The position numbers and the translations under genes were made by a program. From NCBI GenBank assembly GCA_963798985.1, contig CAWCVL010000005.1, positions 62,001 to 126,000 on the forward strand: a stretch of DNA of 64,000 nucleotides, in the 5' to 3' direction. Below, in pieces: positions 52,289 to 58,623 of this stretch (its first letter is position 1; each line of letters starts with the position of its first letter). The notes below the pieces were generated by a model. It saw only the letters and a program-made list of their open reading frames with translations. It had not been told where the DNA came from and did no database searches. Source of the DNA: JACCTU01 sp963798985. GTDB taxonomy: Bacteria > Actinomycetota > Thermoleophilia > Gaiellales > Gaiellaceae.

Positions 52289-53322
52289 CGAACGAGGACT
52301 CCCGCTCCCTCCTCCACGGAGCCGATCCGCCGGATGAACAGACCGTGCCGCTCGAACTCCGCTTCGAGCGCGGGCCCGCGCTCGTGCGGCAGCGACACCA
52401 ACAATCCGCCGGCGGTCTGCGGGTCGTAGCCGAGCGCGTCGAACGTCGGTGCGACCCGTTCGAGCGTGACGTGGCTCGACGCGAACTCGCGGTTCCGCGG
52501 GTCCCCGCTCGTGCGCACGCCCTTGCGCGCGCAGTCCAGCGCGCCGTCGATCGCAGGGAAGCGCTCCGACTCGAGCACGAACGCAACGCCGCTCCGCGAC
52601 GCCATCTCGTGCGCGTGGCCGAACAGGCCGAACCCCGTCACGTCGGTGACCGCGTTCGGCGACGCGCCGCGCAAGACGTCGGCTGCGTCCTTGTTCAACG
52701 TCCGCATCCAACGGACCGCGCGCTCGAGCGGCATCGTGCCCGTGACCTGTTGCTTGAAGCCGGTCATGATCAGCCCGGTACCGAGCGGCTTCGTGAGGAA
52801 GAGCGTGTCGCCCGGTCGCGCGCCGCTTTTCGGCCAGATCCCGTCGGGGTGCACCGTTCCGACGACCGCGAGCCCGTACTTCGGCTCGTCGTCGCGGATC
52901 GTGTGACCGCCTGCGAGCAGACCGCCCGCCGCCCGCACCTGCGCGTCGGCCGCGGCGAAGATCTCGCCGAGCATCTCGATCGGCAGCTCTTCCGGGAATG
53001 CGGCGATCGAGAGCGCGAGCAGCGGCGTGCCGCCCATCGCGAAGACGTCGTTGAGCGCGTTCGTCGCGGCGATCGCGCCGTAGTCCGCCGGGTCGTCGAC
53101 GACCGGCGGGAAGAAGTCGAGCGTGAAGATGATCGCCCGCTCGTCGTCGAGCTTGTACACGGCGGCGTCGTCCGCGGGCGCAAGCCCGACGAGCAGGTTC
53201 TCCGACTCCACGGGGACGAACCCGCGCAGCAGCTCCTCCAGCCTCGCGGCCGAGTACTTCGCCGCACAGCCGCCGCAGCTCGCAAGCTCCGTCAGCTTCA
53301 CCGGGTAAGTCTGGGACGACAT
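52285..53322 (-). CDS. selD: Selenide, water dikinase (selenophosphate synthetase), Cys form
   Basis: 345 residues from the ATG at 53322, preceded by GAGAAGG. LTELASCGGCAAKYSAARLE holds the catalytic Cys (not Sec) and Lys. DDAAVYKLDDERAIIFTLDF, ATNALNDVFAMGGTPLLALS and AAGGLLAGGHTIRDDEPKYG are ATP/Mg-binding motifs. VTDVTGFGLFGHAHEM and YDPQTAGGLLVSLP close the AIRS-like fold. It makes selenophosphate for selenocysteine or selenouridine. No selA, selB, selC or ybbB is in the window. It heads an operon with nadM, apgM, ctaA and PAC2. Confidence 0.94.
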   Translation of the reverse strand: MSSQTYPVKLTELASCGGCAAKYSAARLEELLRGFVPVESENLLVGLAPADDAAVYKLDDERAIIFTLDFFPPVVDDPADYGAIAATNALNDVFAMGGTPLLALSIAAFPEELPIEMLGEIFAAADAQVRAAGGLLAGGHTIRDDEPKYGLAVVGTVHPDGIWPKSGARPGDTLFLTKPLGTGLIMTGFKQQVTGTMPLERAVRWMRTLNKDAADVLRGASPNAVTDVTGFGLFGHAHEMASRSGVAFVLESERFPAIDGALDCARKGVRTSGDPRNREFASSHVTLERVAPTFDALGYDPQTAGGLLVSLPHERGPALEAEFERHGLFIRRIGSVEEGAGVLVR

Positions 53323-53515
53323 CCAGGCCTTCTCTCGACGCCGCAACTGTAGGCAGCCGCAGTCCTTTCGTCTAGAGACGTCGGCCGGTTCAGTCGTATT
53401 CCCGATCGGAACATTTGACGGCGGCCCTTGTTCAGGGCCGCCGTCAGGGGAGAGGGAGGAGCAATTCTGGGCTCCCCCGCGCGAGTTTTCGGCACGGGCG
53501 ACGCCGAACCTGCTA
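53323..53515. other. Intergenic region upstream of selD
   Basis: 193 bases without a gene. It holds a palindrome CGTCTAGAGACG (about 53369-53380), a 12-bp hairpin (53416-53446) and a G+A-rich stretch GGGGAGAGGGAGGAGCA. I looked for a tRNA, notably tRNA-Sec, and found no credible cloverleaf. Confidence 0.5.
53416..53446. terminator. Perfect 12-bp hairpin upstream of selD
   Basis: TGACGGCGGCCC (53416-53427) and GGGCCGCCGTCA (53435-53446) pair across TTGTTCA. No gene on either strand ends just before it, so it may terminate an unrecognised short transcript or be part of the selD leader on the minus strand. Confidence 0.4.
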
Positions 53516-53680
53516 AGAACCCCTTTCACGATGAAGCGCTGTGCCACCGGGCCGCGCTGGGTGCCGCGAGGCCGCGTCCTCAGTCGCGCCCGTATCCACC
53601 GGATACGAACGCTCCCTGCGTCCTTGCCTCGCACCACCCATCGCACCCCGGTAACGAGGCCTCATCATGAAAGGGGTTCT
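53516..53680. repeat. 165-bp element with inverted termini, copy 2
   Basis: It is an inverted copy of 20311-20475 with the same length. It starts AGAACCCCTTTCACGATG and ends CATCATGAAAGGGGTTCT. The internal hairpin is CGTATCC-acc-GGATACG, where the loop differs but the stem is kept. It ends eight bases before the start of the SDR gene, so it may carry that gene's leader or promoter. It could be read as an N-terminal extension of selD (MRWVVRGKDAG...), but the same peptide appears at copy 1 and is not coding. Confidence 0.85.
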
Positions 53681-53688
53681 GATCGCCC

Positions 53689-54369
53689 GTGCGCGCAGCC
53701 CTGATCACCGGTGGCTCGTCAGGGATCGGGCTGGCGATCGCACGGATGCTCCGCGACGAGGGATTCGAGCTCACGCTCTCCGCGCGCACGCCGGAGAAGC
53801 TCGAGGCGGCGTCAGGCGAGCTCGGCGCCCACACGGTGATCGCGAACGTCGCCGAGGAGGAAGACTGCGAGCGACTCGTGCGCGAGCACGCCGAACGCTT
53901 CGGCCGGCTCGATGTGCTGGTCAACTCCGCCGGAGTCGGTCTCGGCGGACCCGTCGAGCAGATGAGCACGAAGAAGTGGGACTTGCAGCTCGACGTGAAC
54001 CTGCGCGGCACGTTCATCGTCACGCGGGAGTCGATCCCGATGCTGCGTGAGTCGCGCGGGCTCGTCGTCAACCTCGCCTCGATCGCGGGGACCGTTCCCA
54101 CTCCGATGTTGGCAGCGTACGGCGCGTCGAAGGCCGGCGTGATCTCGCTGACCAATTCCATGAATCGCGAGCTCGAAGGCGACGGCATCCGCATCTGCGC
54201 GCTCTGCCCCGGCTTCGTCGACACGCCGATGGCCGCCTGGACCGGAATGTCGAACGAGGAGATGATCCAGCCGGAGGACTGCGCGGAGATCGTCCGGCTG
54301 CTACTCCGGCTCAGCCCCGCCGCTCGGATCCCTCAGGTGGTGGTTGAGCGCCTGGGCGACCGGCTCTGA
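53689..54369 (+). CDS. Short-chain dehydrogenase/reductase
   Basis: 226 residues from a GTG at 53689. The cofactor motif is ALITGGSSGIGLAIARMLRD. The NAG-like motif is LDVLVNSAGVGLGGPVEQMS. The catalytic residues are Ser in LVVNLASIAGTVPTP and Tyr-x3-Lys in LAAYGASKAGVISLT. It resembles FabG-like oxidoreductases of unknown substrate. The repeat element ends eight bases upstream. The last 59 bases overlap the convergent methyltransferase gene. Confidence 0.93.
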   Translation: MRAALITGGSSGIGLAIARMLRDEGFELTLSARTPEKLEAASGELGAHTVIANVAEEEDCERLVREHAERFGRLDVLVNSAGVGLGGPVEQMSTKKWDLQLDVNLRGTFIVTRESIPMLRESRGLVVNLASIAGTVPTPMLAAYGASKAGVISLTNSMNRELEGDGIRICALCPGFVDTPMAAWTGMSNEEMIQPEDCAEIVRLLLRLSPAARIPQVVVERLGDRL

Positions 54370-54955
54370 GGTACAGCAACCGCCACTCGCGGGGGTCGTC
54401 GGGCTCGAGCGACTCCTCGAGCCTCAGCGTCTCGAGCCTGCCCGCGCCGTCGAGCTCCCCCTGGAGCGCCTTCAGGTCGCGGCGTCCATAGCGACGAAGC
54501 GCCTGCACTTCGAGACCGAGCTCGCGTGCAGCGTCGGCCAGCTCCTCGAGCCGAGGCCCGCGCGGGACGCCGCGTAACCGCGCACGCCACGGCCGCGCTA
54601 CATCGCCGGAGTCGCAGGTGAGCAAGAGCGTGCCTCCCGGCCGCAGCGCGTCGCGCATCCCGCGGAGCACGTCACGCCACTCGTTGACGTCGTCGAGCAT
54701 CTGGGTCGAGACGACGGCGTCGAACTCGGCGTCGTAGTCGAGCGCGCGCGCGTCGAGCTCGCGCGTCTCGATTCCGGGCACCGCCGGCGGCGGCAACCGC
54801 GCATCGACACCGACGACCTGCGGACGCTCACTCACAGCAGCCCACAAAGAGAGATCGCCGCAGCCGACGTCGAGCACACGAGCCGGCCGCCGCTCGACGA
54901 GGTCGAGCAGCAGCCGGATCTTCGCAGCGTTGCCCGGGAGCGCGTCCCGGACTAG
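54311..54955 (-). CDS. SAM-dependent methyltransferase (5' end unresolved)
   Basis: About 214 residues of class I methyltransferase fold. DALPGNAAKIRLLLDLVERR leads to motif I RVLDVGCGDLSLWAAV, then VVGVDARLPPPAVPGIETRE, DYDAEFDAVVSTQMLDDVNE (motif IV region) and ALRPGGTLLLTCDSGDVARP. No ATG, GTG or TTG lies in frame before motif I. The frame comes straight through the TAG stop of the sulfurtransferase gene, so the real start may be a rare codon near 54955 or be hidden by an indel. The acceptor is unknown. Confidence 0.78.
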   Translation of the reverse strand, partial: LVRDALPGNAAKIRLLLDLVERRPARVLDVGCGDLSLWAAVSERPQVVGVDARLPPPAVPGIETRELDARALDYDAEFDAVVSTQMLDDVNEWRDVLRGMRDALRPGGTLLLTCDSGDVARPWRARLRGVPRGPRLEELADAARELGLEVQALRRYGRRDLKALQGELDGAGRLETLRLEESLEPDDPREWRLLYLRAGRPGAQPPPEGSERRG

Positions 54956-55797
54956 GCCGTCTTCTCGATCGGCACGTCGATCAGGTTGCCCCATTCGGTC
55001 CACGAGCCGTCGTAATTTCGCACGTCTTCGTACCCGAGCAGCTCGCGAAGGACGAACCACGTGTGAGCGCTCCGCTCTCCGATCCGGCAATAGGCCGTCA
55101 CGGAGCGGTCCGGCGTAATCCCTTTCGCGCCGTAGAGCTCTCGCAGGTCGTCCGCGCTCTTGAAGGTGCCGTCGTCCTTGACGGCCTGAGCCCACGGGAT
55201 CGACTGGGCGGTCGGGATGTGCCCCGCACGCTGGGCGCCTTCCTGCTCGTACCCCGGCGCGGCGATCAGTTCGCCCGAGTACTCCTGCGGCGAGCGGACG
55301 TCGACGAGCGCGTCACGACCGATCGTCTCGCGCACCGCATCGCGCCGCGCGCGGATCGTTTCGTCGCGCTCCCGCGCGGAGTACGACGCCGGCGAGACCT
55401 GCGCCTCGTCCGTCGTCAGCTCGCGGCTCTCGTCGATCCACTTCTGCCGCCCGCCGTCGAGGATGCGCACGTCCTCGTGGCCGTAGATCTTGAGGTACCA
55501 GTACGCATAGGCGGCGAACCAGTTGTTCTTGTCGCCGTAGAGGACGATCGTCGTCTCGTTGGAGATCCCGCGCGCGCCCATGAGCAGCTCGAACGCGTCT
55601 TTCTCGACGAGGTCGCGCTCGACGGGGTCCTGCAGGTCGTCGCGCCAGTGCAGCTTGATCGCGCCCGGGATGTGCCCTTCGTCGTAAAGGTCCGGGTTCT
55701 CGTCGACTTCCGCGACGACGAGCCCCTCGTCGTCGAGGTGCTCGGCCAACCAGTCGGTCGTCACGAGCACGGGCTTTGCGTACCCGTTGTCAGCCAT
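54952..55797 (-). CDS. Thiosulfate/3-mercaptopyruvate sulfurtransferase (two rhodanese domains)
   Basis: 281 residues from the ATG at 55797, preceded by GGAGGG. Domain 1 (about 5-140) is an inactive rhodanese fold (VVAEVDENPDLYDEGHIPGA, TTIVLYGDKNNWFAAYAYWY). Domain 2 has DALVDVRSPQEYSGELIAAP and the active-site loop TAYCRIGERSAHTWFVL with the catalytic Cys. This matches actinobacterial SseA/CysA-type enzymes that move sulfur to thiophilic acceptors. It lies 73 bases downstream of a thioredoxin-like lipoprotein on the same strand. Confidence 0.94.
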   Translation of the reverse strand: MADNGYAKPVLVTTDWLAEHLDDEGLVVAEVDENPDLYDEGHIPGAIKLHWRDDLQDPVERDLVEKDAFELLMGARGISNETTIVLYGDKNNWFAAYAYWYLKIYGHEDVRILDGGRQKWIDESRELTTDEAQVSPASYSARERDETIRARRDAVRETIGRDALVDVRSPQEYSGELIAAPGYEQEGAQRAGHIPTAQSIPWAQAVKDDGTFKSADDLRELYGAKGITPDRSVTAYCRIGERSAHTWFVLRELLGYEDVRNYDGSWTEWGNLIDVPIEKTA

Positions 55798-55870
55798 GGC
55801 TCCCTCCATTACTTCCCGATTTGAAGTGAACCCTACCTCTAGACGCACCCACCGGGCGAGTGCTTCCCGG

Positions 55871-56746
55871 CTACGTCAGAAACCGGCGGACCGCTGCCTC
55901 GAGCTCCCGCTCGGAGACCGCGCCCTCGAACTTCGCCTTGATCCGGCCGTCCCCGCCGACGAGGAACACCCATGGCTCCGTCGGCAGCTTCCACTCCCGC
56001 ACCCAGCGGTTCACGCCGAGCGCAGGGTTGTTCTCCTCGTAGATCTCGACGTGGATGAAGCGCACGCCGGGGGTGCGCCGCCGGACGGCGTCGACGATGT
56101 CGACGACCGGCCCGCAGGTCCGGCTCTCGCAGAACTTCGGCGTCGCGAAGACGACGACGAACGGCTCCTTTTGCGCGAGCGCATCGGCGACCGAGACTCG
56201 AAGCAGCTCGGTGTCCGGCGGGTTCTGCGTCGTCAGCTTGGCGGCCGGGGCATCATCGAGCGTCGGCGTCTTGGAGGGAAACGCAAGCTCGCCGACGGCA
56301 GGCGACTTCGTGCGCTCCTCGACGACGACGTTCCCCACTCCCTGGATCCGGGTTCCTCCGACGGGCTCGGCGAGCAGGAAGTACGTGCCAGGGCCAGGGA
56401 TGTCGAGATTCGTGACGTACACGCGCTGACCCTTGCCGACGTCCTCGAGCCGCGCCGTCCCGGTCAGGAAGGGCGCCTGGTCGAGGGCGAGCGAGAGCCA
56501 CACACGAGCCGTCGGCCGTTCGATCGGCCGGGCCCGGTCCGTGAGCACGAGAAACGAGACGCGCGCGGGACCGGGCGCGTGGTCGGACGTGCCCATCACG
56601 AGTGCGACGTCCTCGCCCGGGCGCTTCCACAACGCTTCCAGCGACCCGGGCCGAGGTCCGGCCTGCGCCGTCGAGGCGGCGTCGTTCGAGCCGCAGCCGA
56701 GGGCGCTCAGCACGAAACCGAGAGCCAGGACCGCGGTTGCACGCAC
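55871..56746 (-). CDS. Thioredoxin-fold lipoprotein with C-x4-C motif
   Basis: 291 residues. The N-terminal signal ends in the lipobox VLSALGC, so it is a membrane-anchored lipoprotein. Residues of about 35-150 form a beta-rich domain (EDVALVMGTSDHAPGPARVS, RLEDVGKGQRVYVTNLDIPG). The last 110 residues are a thioredoxin fold: PFVVVFATPKFCESRTCGPV, IHVEIYEENNPALGVNRWVR and EWKLPTEPWVFLVGGDGRIK. The redox cysteines are spaced C-x4-C rather than C-x2-C. A role in extracytoplasmic redox or copper handling is plausible but unproven. It follows the short peptide gene by 21 bases. Confidence 0.85.
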   Translation of the reverse strand: MRATAVLALGFVLSALGCGSNDAASTAQAGPRPGSLEALWKRPGEDVALVMGTSDHAPGPARVSFLVLTDRARPIERPTARVWLSLALDQAPFLTGTARLEDVGKGQRVYVTNLDIPGPGTYFLLAEPVGGTRIQGVGNVVVEERTKSPAVGELAFPSKTPTLDDAPAAKLTTQNPPDTELLRVSVADALAQKEPFVVVFATPKFCESRTCGPVVDIVDAVRRRTPGVRFIHVEIYEENNPALGVNRWVREWKLPTEPWVFLVGGDGRIKAKFEGAVSERELEAAVRRFLT

Positions 56747-56767
56747 GCCTCGACTGTAGCGAGAGCG

Positions 56768-56872
56768 CTACTGCCAGGCACCGTCTGAGAAGCCGAGCCA
56801 GCCGAGCTTGCCCAGAAGGGACGCGGCGAGAGCGGCGAAAAGAGCCAGGTGGGTGAGGCGAGCCTTCATCAT
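56768..56872 (-). CDS. Short exported peptide gene, candidate signalling pro-peptide 2
   Basis: 34 codons from the ATG at 56872 (second ATG at 56869) to TAG. AGGAGGTGA precedes the start at good spacing. The peptide begins MMKARLTHL (basic), continues ALFAALAASLLGKL (hydrophobic) and ends GWLGFSDGAWQ. It starts 23 bases after the stop of an XRE-TPR regulator on the same strand, as in nprR-nprX and plcR-papR pairs. It shares D-G-x-W and a C-terminal Q with the peptide at 38276-38362. The mature signal, if any, would be the last five to ten residues. It could also be a small membrane protein. Confidence 0.66.
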   Translation of the reverse strand: MMKARLTHLALFAALAASLLGKLGWLGFSDGAWQ

Positions 56873-56895
56873 TTAGCGTTCACCTCCTCTCGCGT

Positions 56896-58244
56896 TTAGA
56901 AGCGGAAGTCCTGCAGCGCCTCTGCGGCGCGGCGGTAGACGTGGGCGGCGCCGCGGTCGTCGCCGCGGCAGCGTCGCGAGGTCGCCGAGGGCGACCCAGG
57001 CGGCTGCGCGATGACTGACCGACGAGAGCTGTTCGAACGTCGCGTCTGCGGCGTGGAACTGGACCTCCGCGTCGTCGAGCCGGCCCTGCTCGAGGAGCGA
57101 GCGGCCGAGGACGAGCTGAGCGTTGCCGATCTCATCGAGGAAGTCGACGCGGCCTTCGAGCAGCCGCAGCGCGTGGCGCGACTGCTCCTCGGCCTGCTCG
57201 AGGTGACCCGGTACGCAGGTGGACCTGCGCGAGCGACGACACGGCCTGCGCCGCGTCAGCGTCGTTCCCGAGATCGAGGGCGATGCGGAACGCTTCCTTC
57301 AGGTGCGGGATCGCCTCGTCGGGCTTCCCGAGCGTGAAGGTCAAGCCGCCGATGTTGTTGTGCAGCCGGCCAACGTGCCGGTGTTCGGCGAGGTCTTCGT
57401 AGATCGACTTGGCCTGTTCCGCGTACTTTCGCGCGAGCACCCAGTGACCCTCGCGCTCGGCGAGGACGGAGGCTTGGAACAAGGCGTTGGCCATCGCGGA
57501 CCGGTCGTCCACGGCGGAGGCAAGCTCGAGCGAGCGCTCGACGTCTTCCTTCGCGGCCTCGAAGTCGCGCTGCCGGCGGTAGCACCGCGAGCGCCCCTCG
57601 AGGATCTTCGAGCGGAGGAGGTCACACGGGAACCCGGAGCGCTCCGCGAGCTCGAGCGCTGCGCTGAAGAGCCCGAGTGCGGTGGAGATGCTCGAAAGCT
57701 TGTAGCGGGCGACACCGAGCTCGAAGACGACCTCGGCACGCTCGACGTCCGAGAAGGTTGCGCCCTCCGAGAGGCCGCGTGCGCGCTCGAGCAGCGGAAT
57801 CGCGCTACGAACGTCGCCGTCGATCCCCCGTGCGCGTGCCTCGCCGGTCAGCGCGCGAACCTCCAGCTCCGGCGAGCCGGTGGCGAGCACTGCCGAGCGG
57901 AGCGAGTCGTAGACCTCGAGGGACTGCGTGCACTGGTCTGAGCGGATGAGCGCCTCAGCGCGTGCGAGACCGCCTTCGACGCGGCCGCGCTCGTCGGTCG
58001 AGACGCCGTTCGCGAGGAAGCTGGCGTCGACGCCGAGCTGTTGCGCGAGCCACTCGATCGTCTCGGCCGTCGGACGCGTCTTGCCACGCTCGATCTGGCT
58101 GACGTACTCCTTCGAGAACCGGTCGCCGGCGAGCTCGCCCTGGGTCAGCCCCGCGGCGACCCTGAGCCTGCGCAGACGTTCGCCGAGGCCCAGTGCTGCG
58201 GGCTTCGTGAGGCGCTGCGGCTCGTGACGGACGGTTGGTTTCAT
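56896..58244 (-). CDS. XRE-family HTH regulator with TPR domain (RRNPP-like), regulator 2 (frameshifted near 3' end)
   Basis: About 449 residues when repaired. The HTH reads LGERLRRLRVAAGLTQGELA, GDRFSKEYVSQIERGKTRPT and AETIEWLAQQLGVDASFLAN (about 19-78). Eight or so TPR-like units follow (AMANALFQASVLAEREGHWV, VGRLHNNIGGLTFTLGKPDE). The frame shifts near 57215 and again near 56965. The recovered end is HLEQAEEQSRHALRLLEGRV, AQLVLGRSLLEQGRLDDAEV and AAHVYRRAAEALQDFRF. Layout and length match regulator 1 and peptide-binding RRNPP proteins. A candidate peptide gene is immediately downstream. A structured RNA is divergent upstream. Confidence 0.83.
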
Positions 58245-58336
58245 GGCGGCCCGAGAAGTCTTCTCGATACTTCACCAAAGTGCAAGTACGCCTGACTAGG
58301 CATCCCCCAAAAGGGGCATGTCTCCAGGGAAACCGA

Positions 58337-58366
58337 GTCAACGACGGTGGTTCGAAATCACTTGAC
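58337..58366. promoter_or_regulatory. Imperfect dyad, possible operator between regulator 2 and RNA gene
   Basis: GTCAA at 58337-58341 and TTGAC at 58362-58366 are inverted. Between them GTGGTTCGAAATCAC is a near-palindrome centred on TTCGAA. It lies just upstream of the RNA promoter and about 100 bases upstream of the regulator start. Binding by the XRE regulator is a guess. Confidence 0.35.
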
Positions 58367-58373
58367 CGAGGTA

Positions 58374-58403
58374 CTTGACAACCCCGGACACGGCTCCTAG
58401 AGT
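58374..58403 (+). promoter_or_regulatory. Strong sigma-70-type promoter for candidate RNA
   Basis: TTGACA (58375-58380), a 17-base spacer and TAGAGT (58398-58403) make a near-consensus promoter. The stretch CTTGACAACCCCGGACAC (58374-58391) matches the motif in front of peptide gene 1 (38439-38421), with one base less between CTTGACAA and GGACAC. Confidence 0.72.
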
Positions 58404-58408
58404 GAGCT

Positions 58409-58587
58409 CAACCTTGACGCCAGGCCGGACGCCAGGCCAGGCGCAGGGGACGCGCCAAGGTGACACAGAAAGCCGGTGGCCGTGAGTGGGCCGCAGACTC
58501 ATGACCACCGGCTAGTCACCCCAGGTGGGTCAAGGCGCAGACAAGAGAAACCCCCGGGGGGCCGCAGCCCGGGGGGTTTCTCTTTTT
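58409..58587 (+). ncRNA. Candidate small RNA of about 180 nt, unknown family
   Basis: It lies between a near-consensus promoter (58374-58403) and a classical intrinsic terminator (58544-58587), with no plausible gene inside or downstream in this direction. Its core folds as an extended hairpin. GGTGAC pairs with GTCACC. Inside that AGCCGGTGG pairs with CCACCGGCT, and inside that TGAGT pairs with ACTCA. A C/G-rich 5' part (GACGCCAGGCCGGACGCCAG, a near-repeat) precedes it. I do not recognise 6S, SRP, tmRNA, RNase P or a known riboswitch. It is divergent from XRE-TPR regulator 2, the position held by peptide gene 1 at the other locus. The 5' end is estimated. Confidence 0.65.
58544..58587 (+). 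terminator. Intrinsic terminator with T-tract
   Basis: AGAGAAACCCCCGGGG (58544-58559) pairs with CCCGGGGGGTTTCTCT (58568-58583), giving 12 bp, one mismatch and 3 bp. TTTTT (58583-58587) follows. It is the only textbook rho-independent terminator I found in the window. It may also stop the convergent DHA2 transporter transcript, since the complementary strand has an A-rich start. Confidence 0.88.
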
Positions 58588-58623
58588 CAGGGCACTGCTC
58601 CTGCCCCGACGACGAGGACGAGC

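Noticed and set aside
53340..53515. tRNA-Sec or other tRNA upstream of selD
   Set aside because: A GGTTC-like string occurs, but no acceptor stem, T-arm pairing or anticodon arm can be drawn.
53323..53646. An in-frame N-terminal extension of selD (beginning MRWVVRGKDAG) running into the repeat
   Set aside because: The same peptide can be read from the other copy of the 165-bp repeat, where no selD follows. The SelD family starts at the ATG 53322, which has a good ribosome site.
58402..58480. A peptide gene inside the candidate RNA (GTG at 58402 or GTG ACA CAG at about 58460)
   Set aside because: The first GTG overlaps the -10 box and is not transcribed. The second gives a 14-residue hydrophilic peptide with a poorly spaced ribosome site and no export signal.
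58409..58587. 6S RNA, SRP RNA, tmRNA, ZTP, SAM-IV or glycine riboswitch
   Set aside because: None of the sequence hallmarks I know for these families is present, and no gene lies downstream in the same direction for a riboswitch to control.
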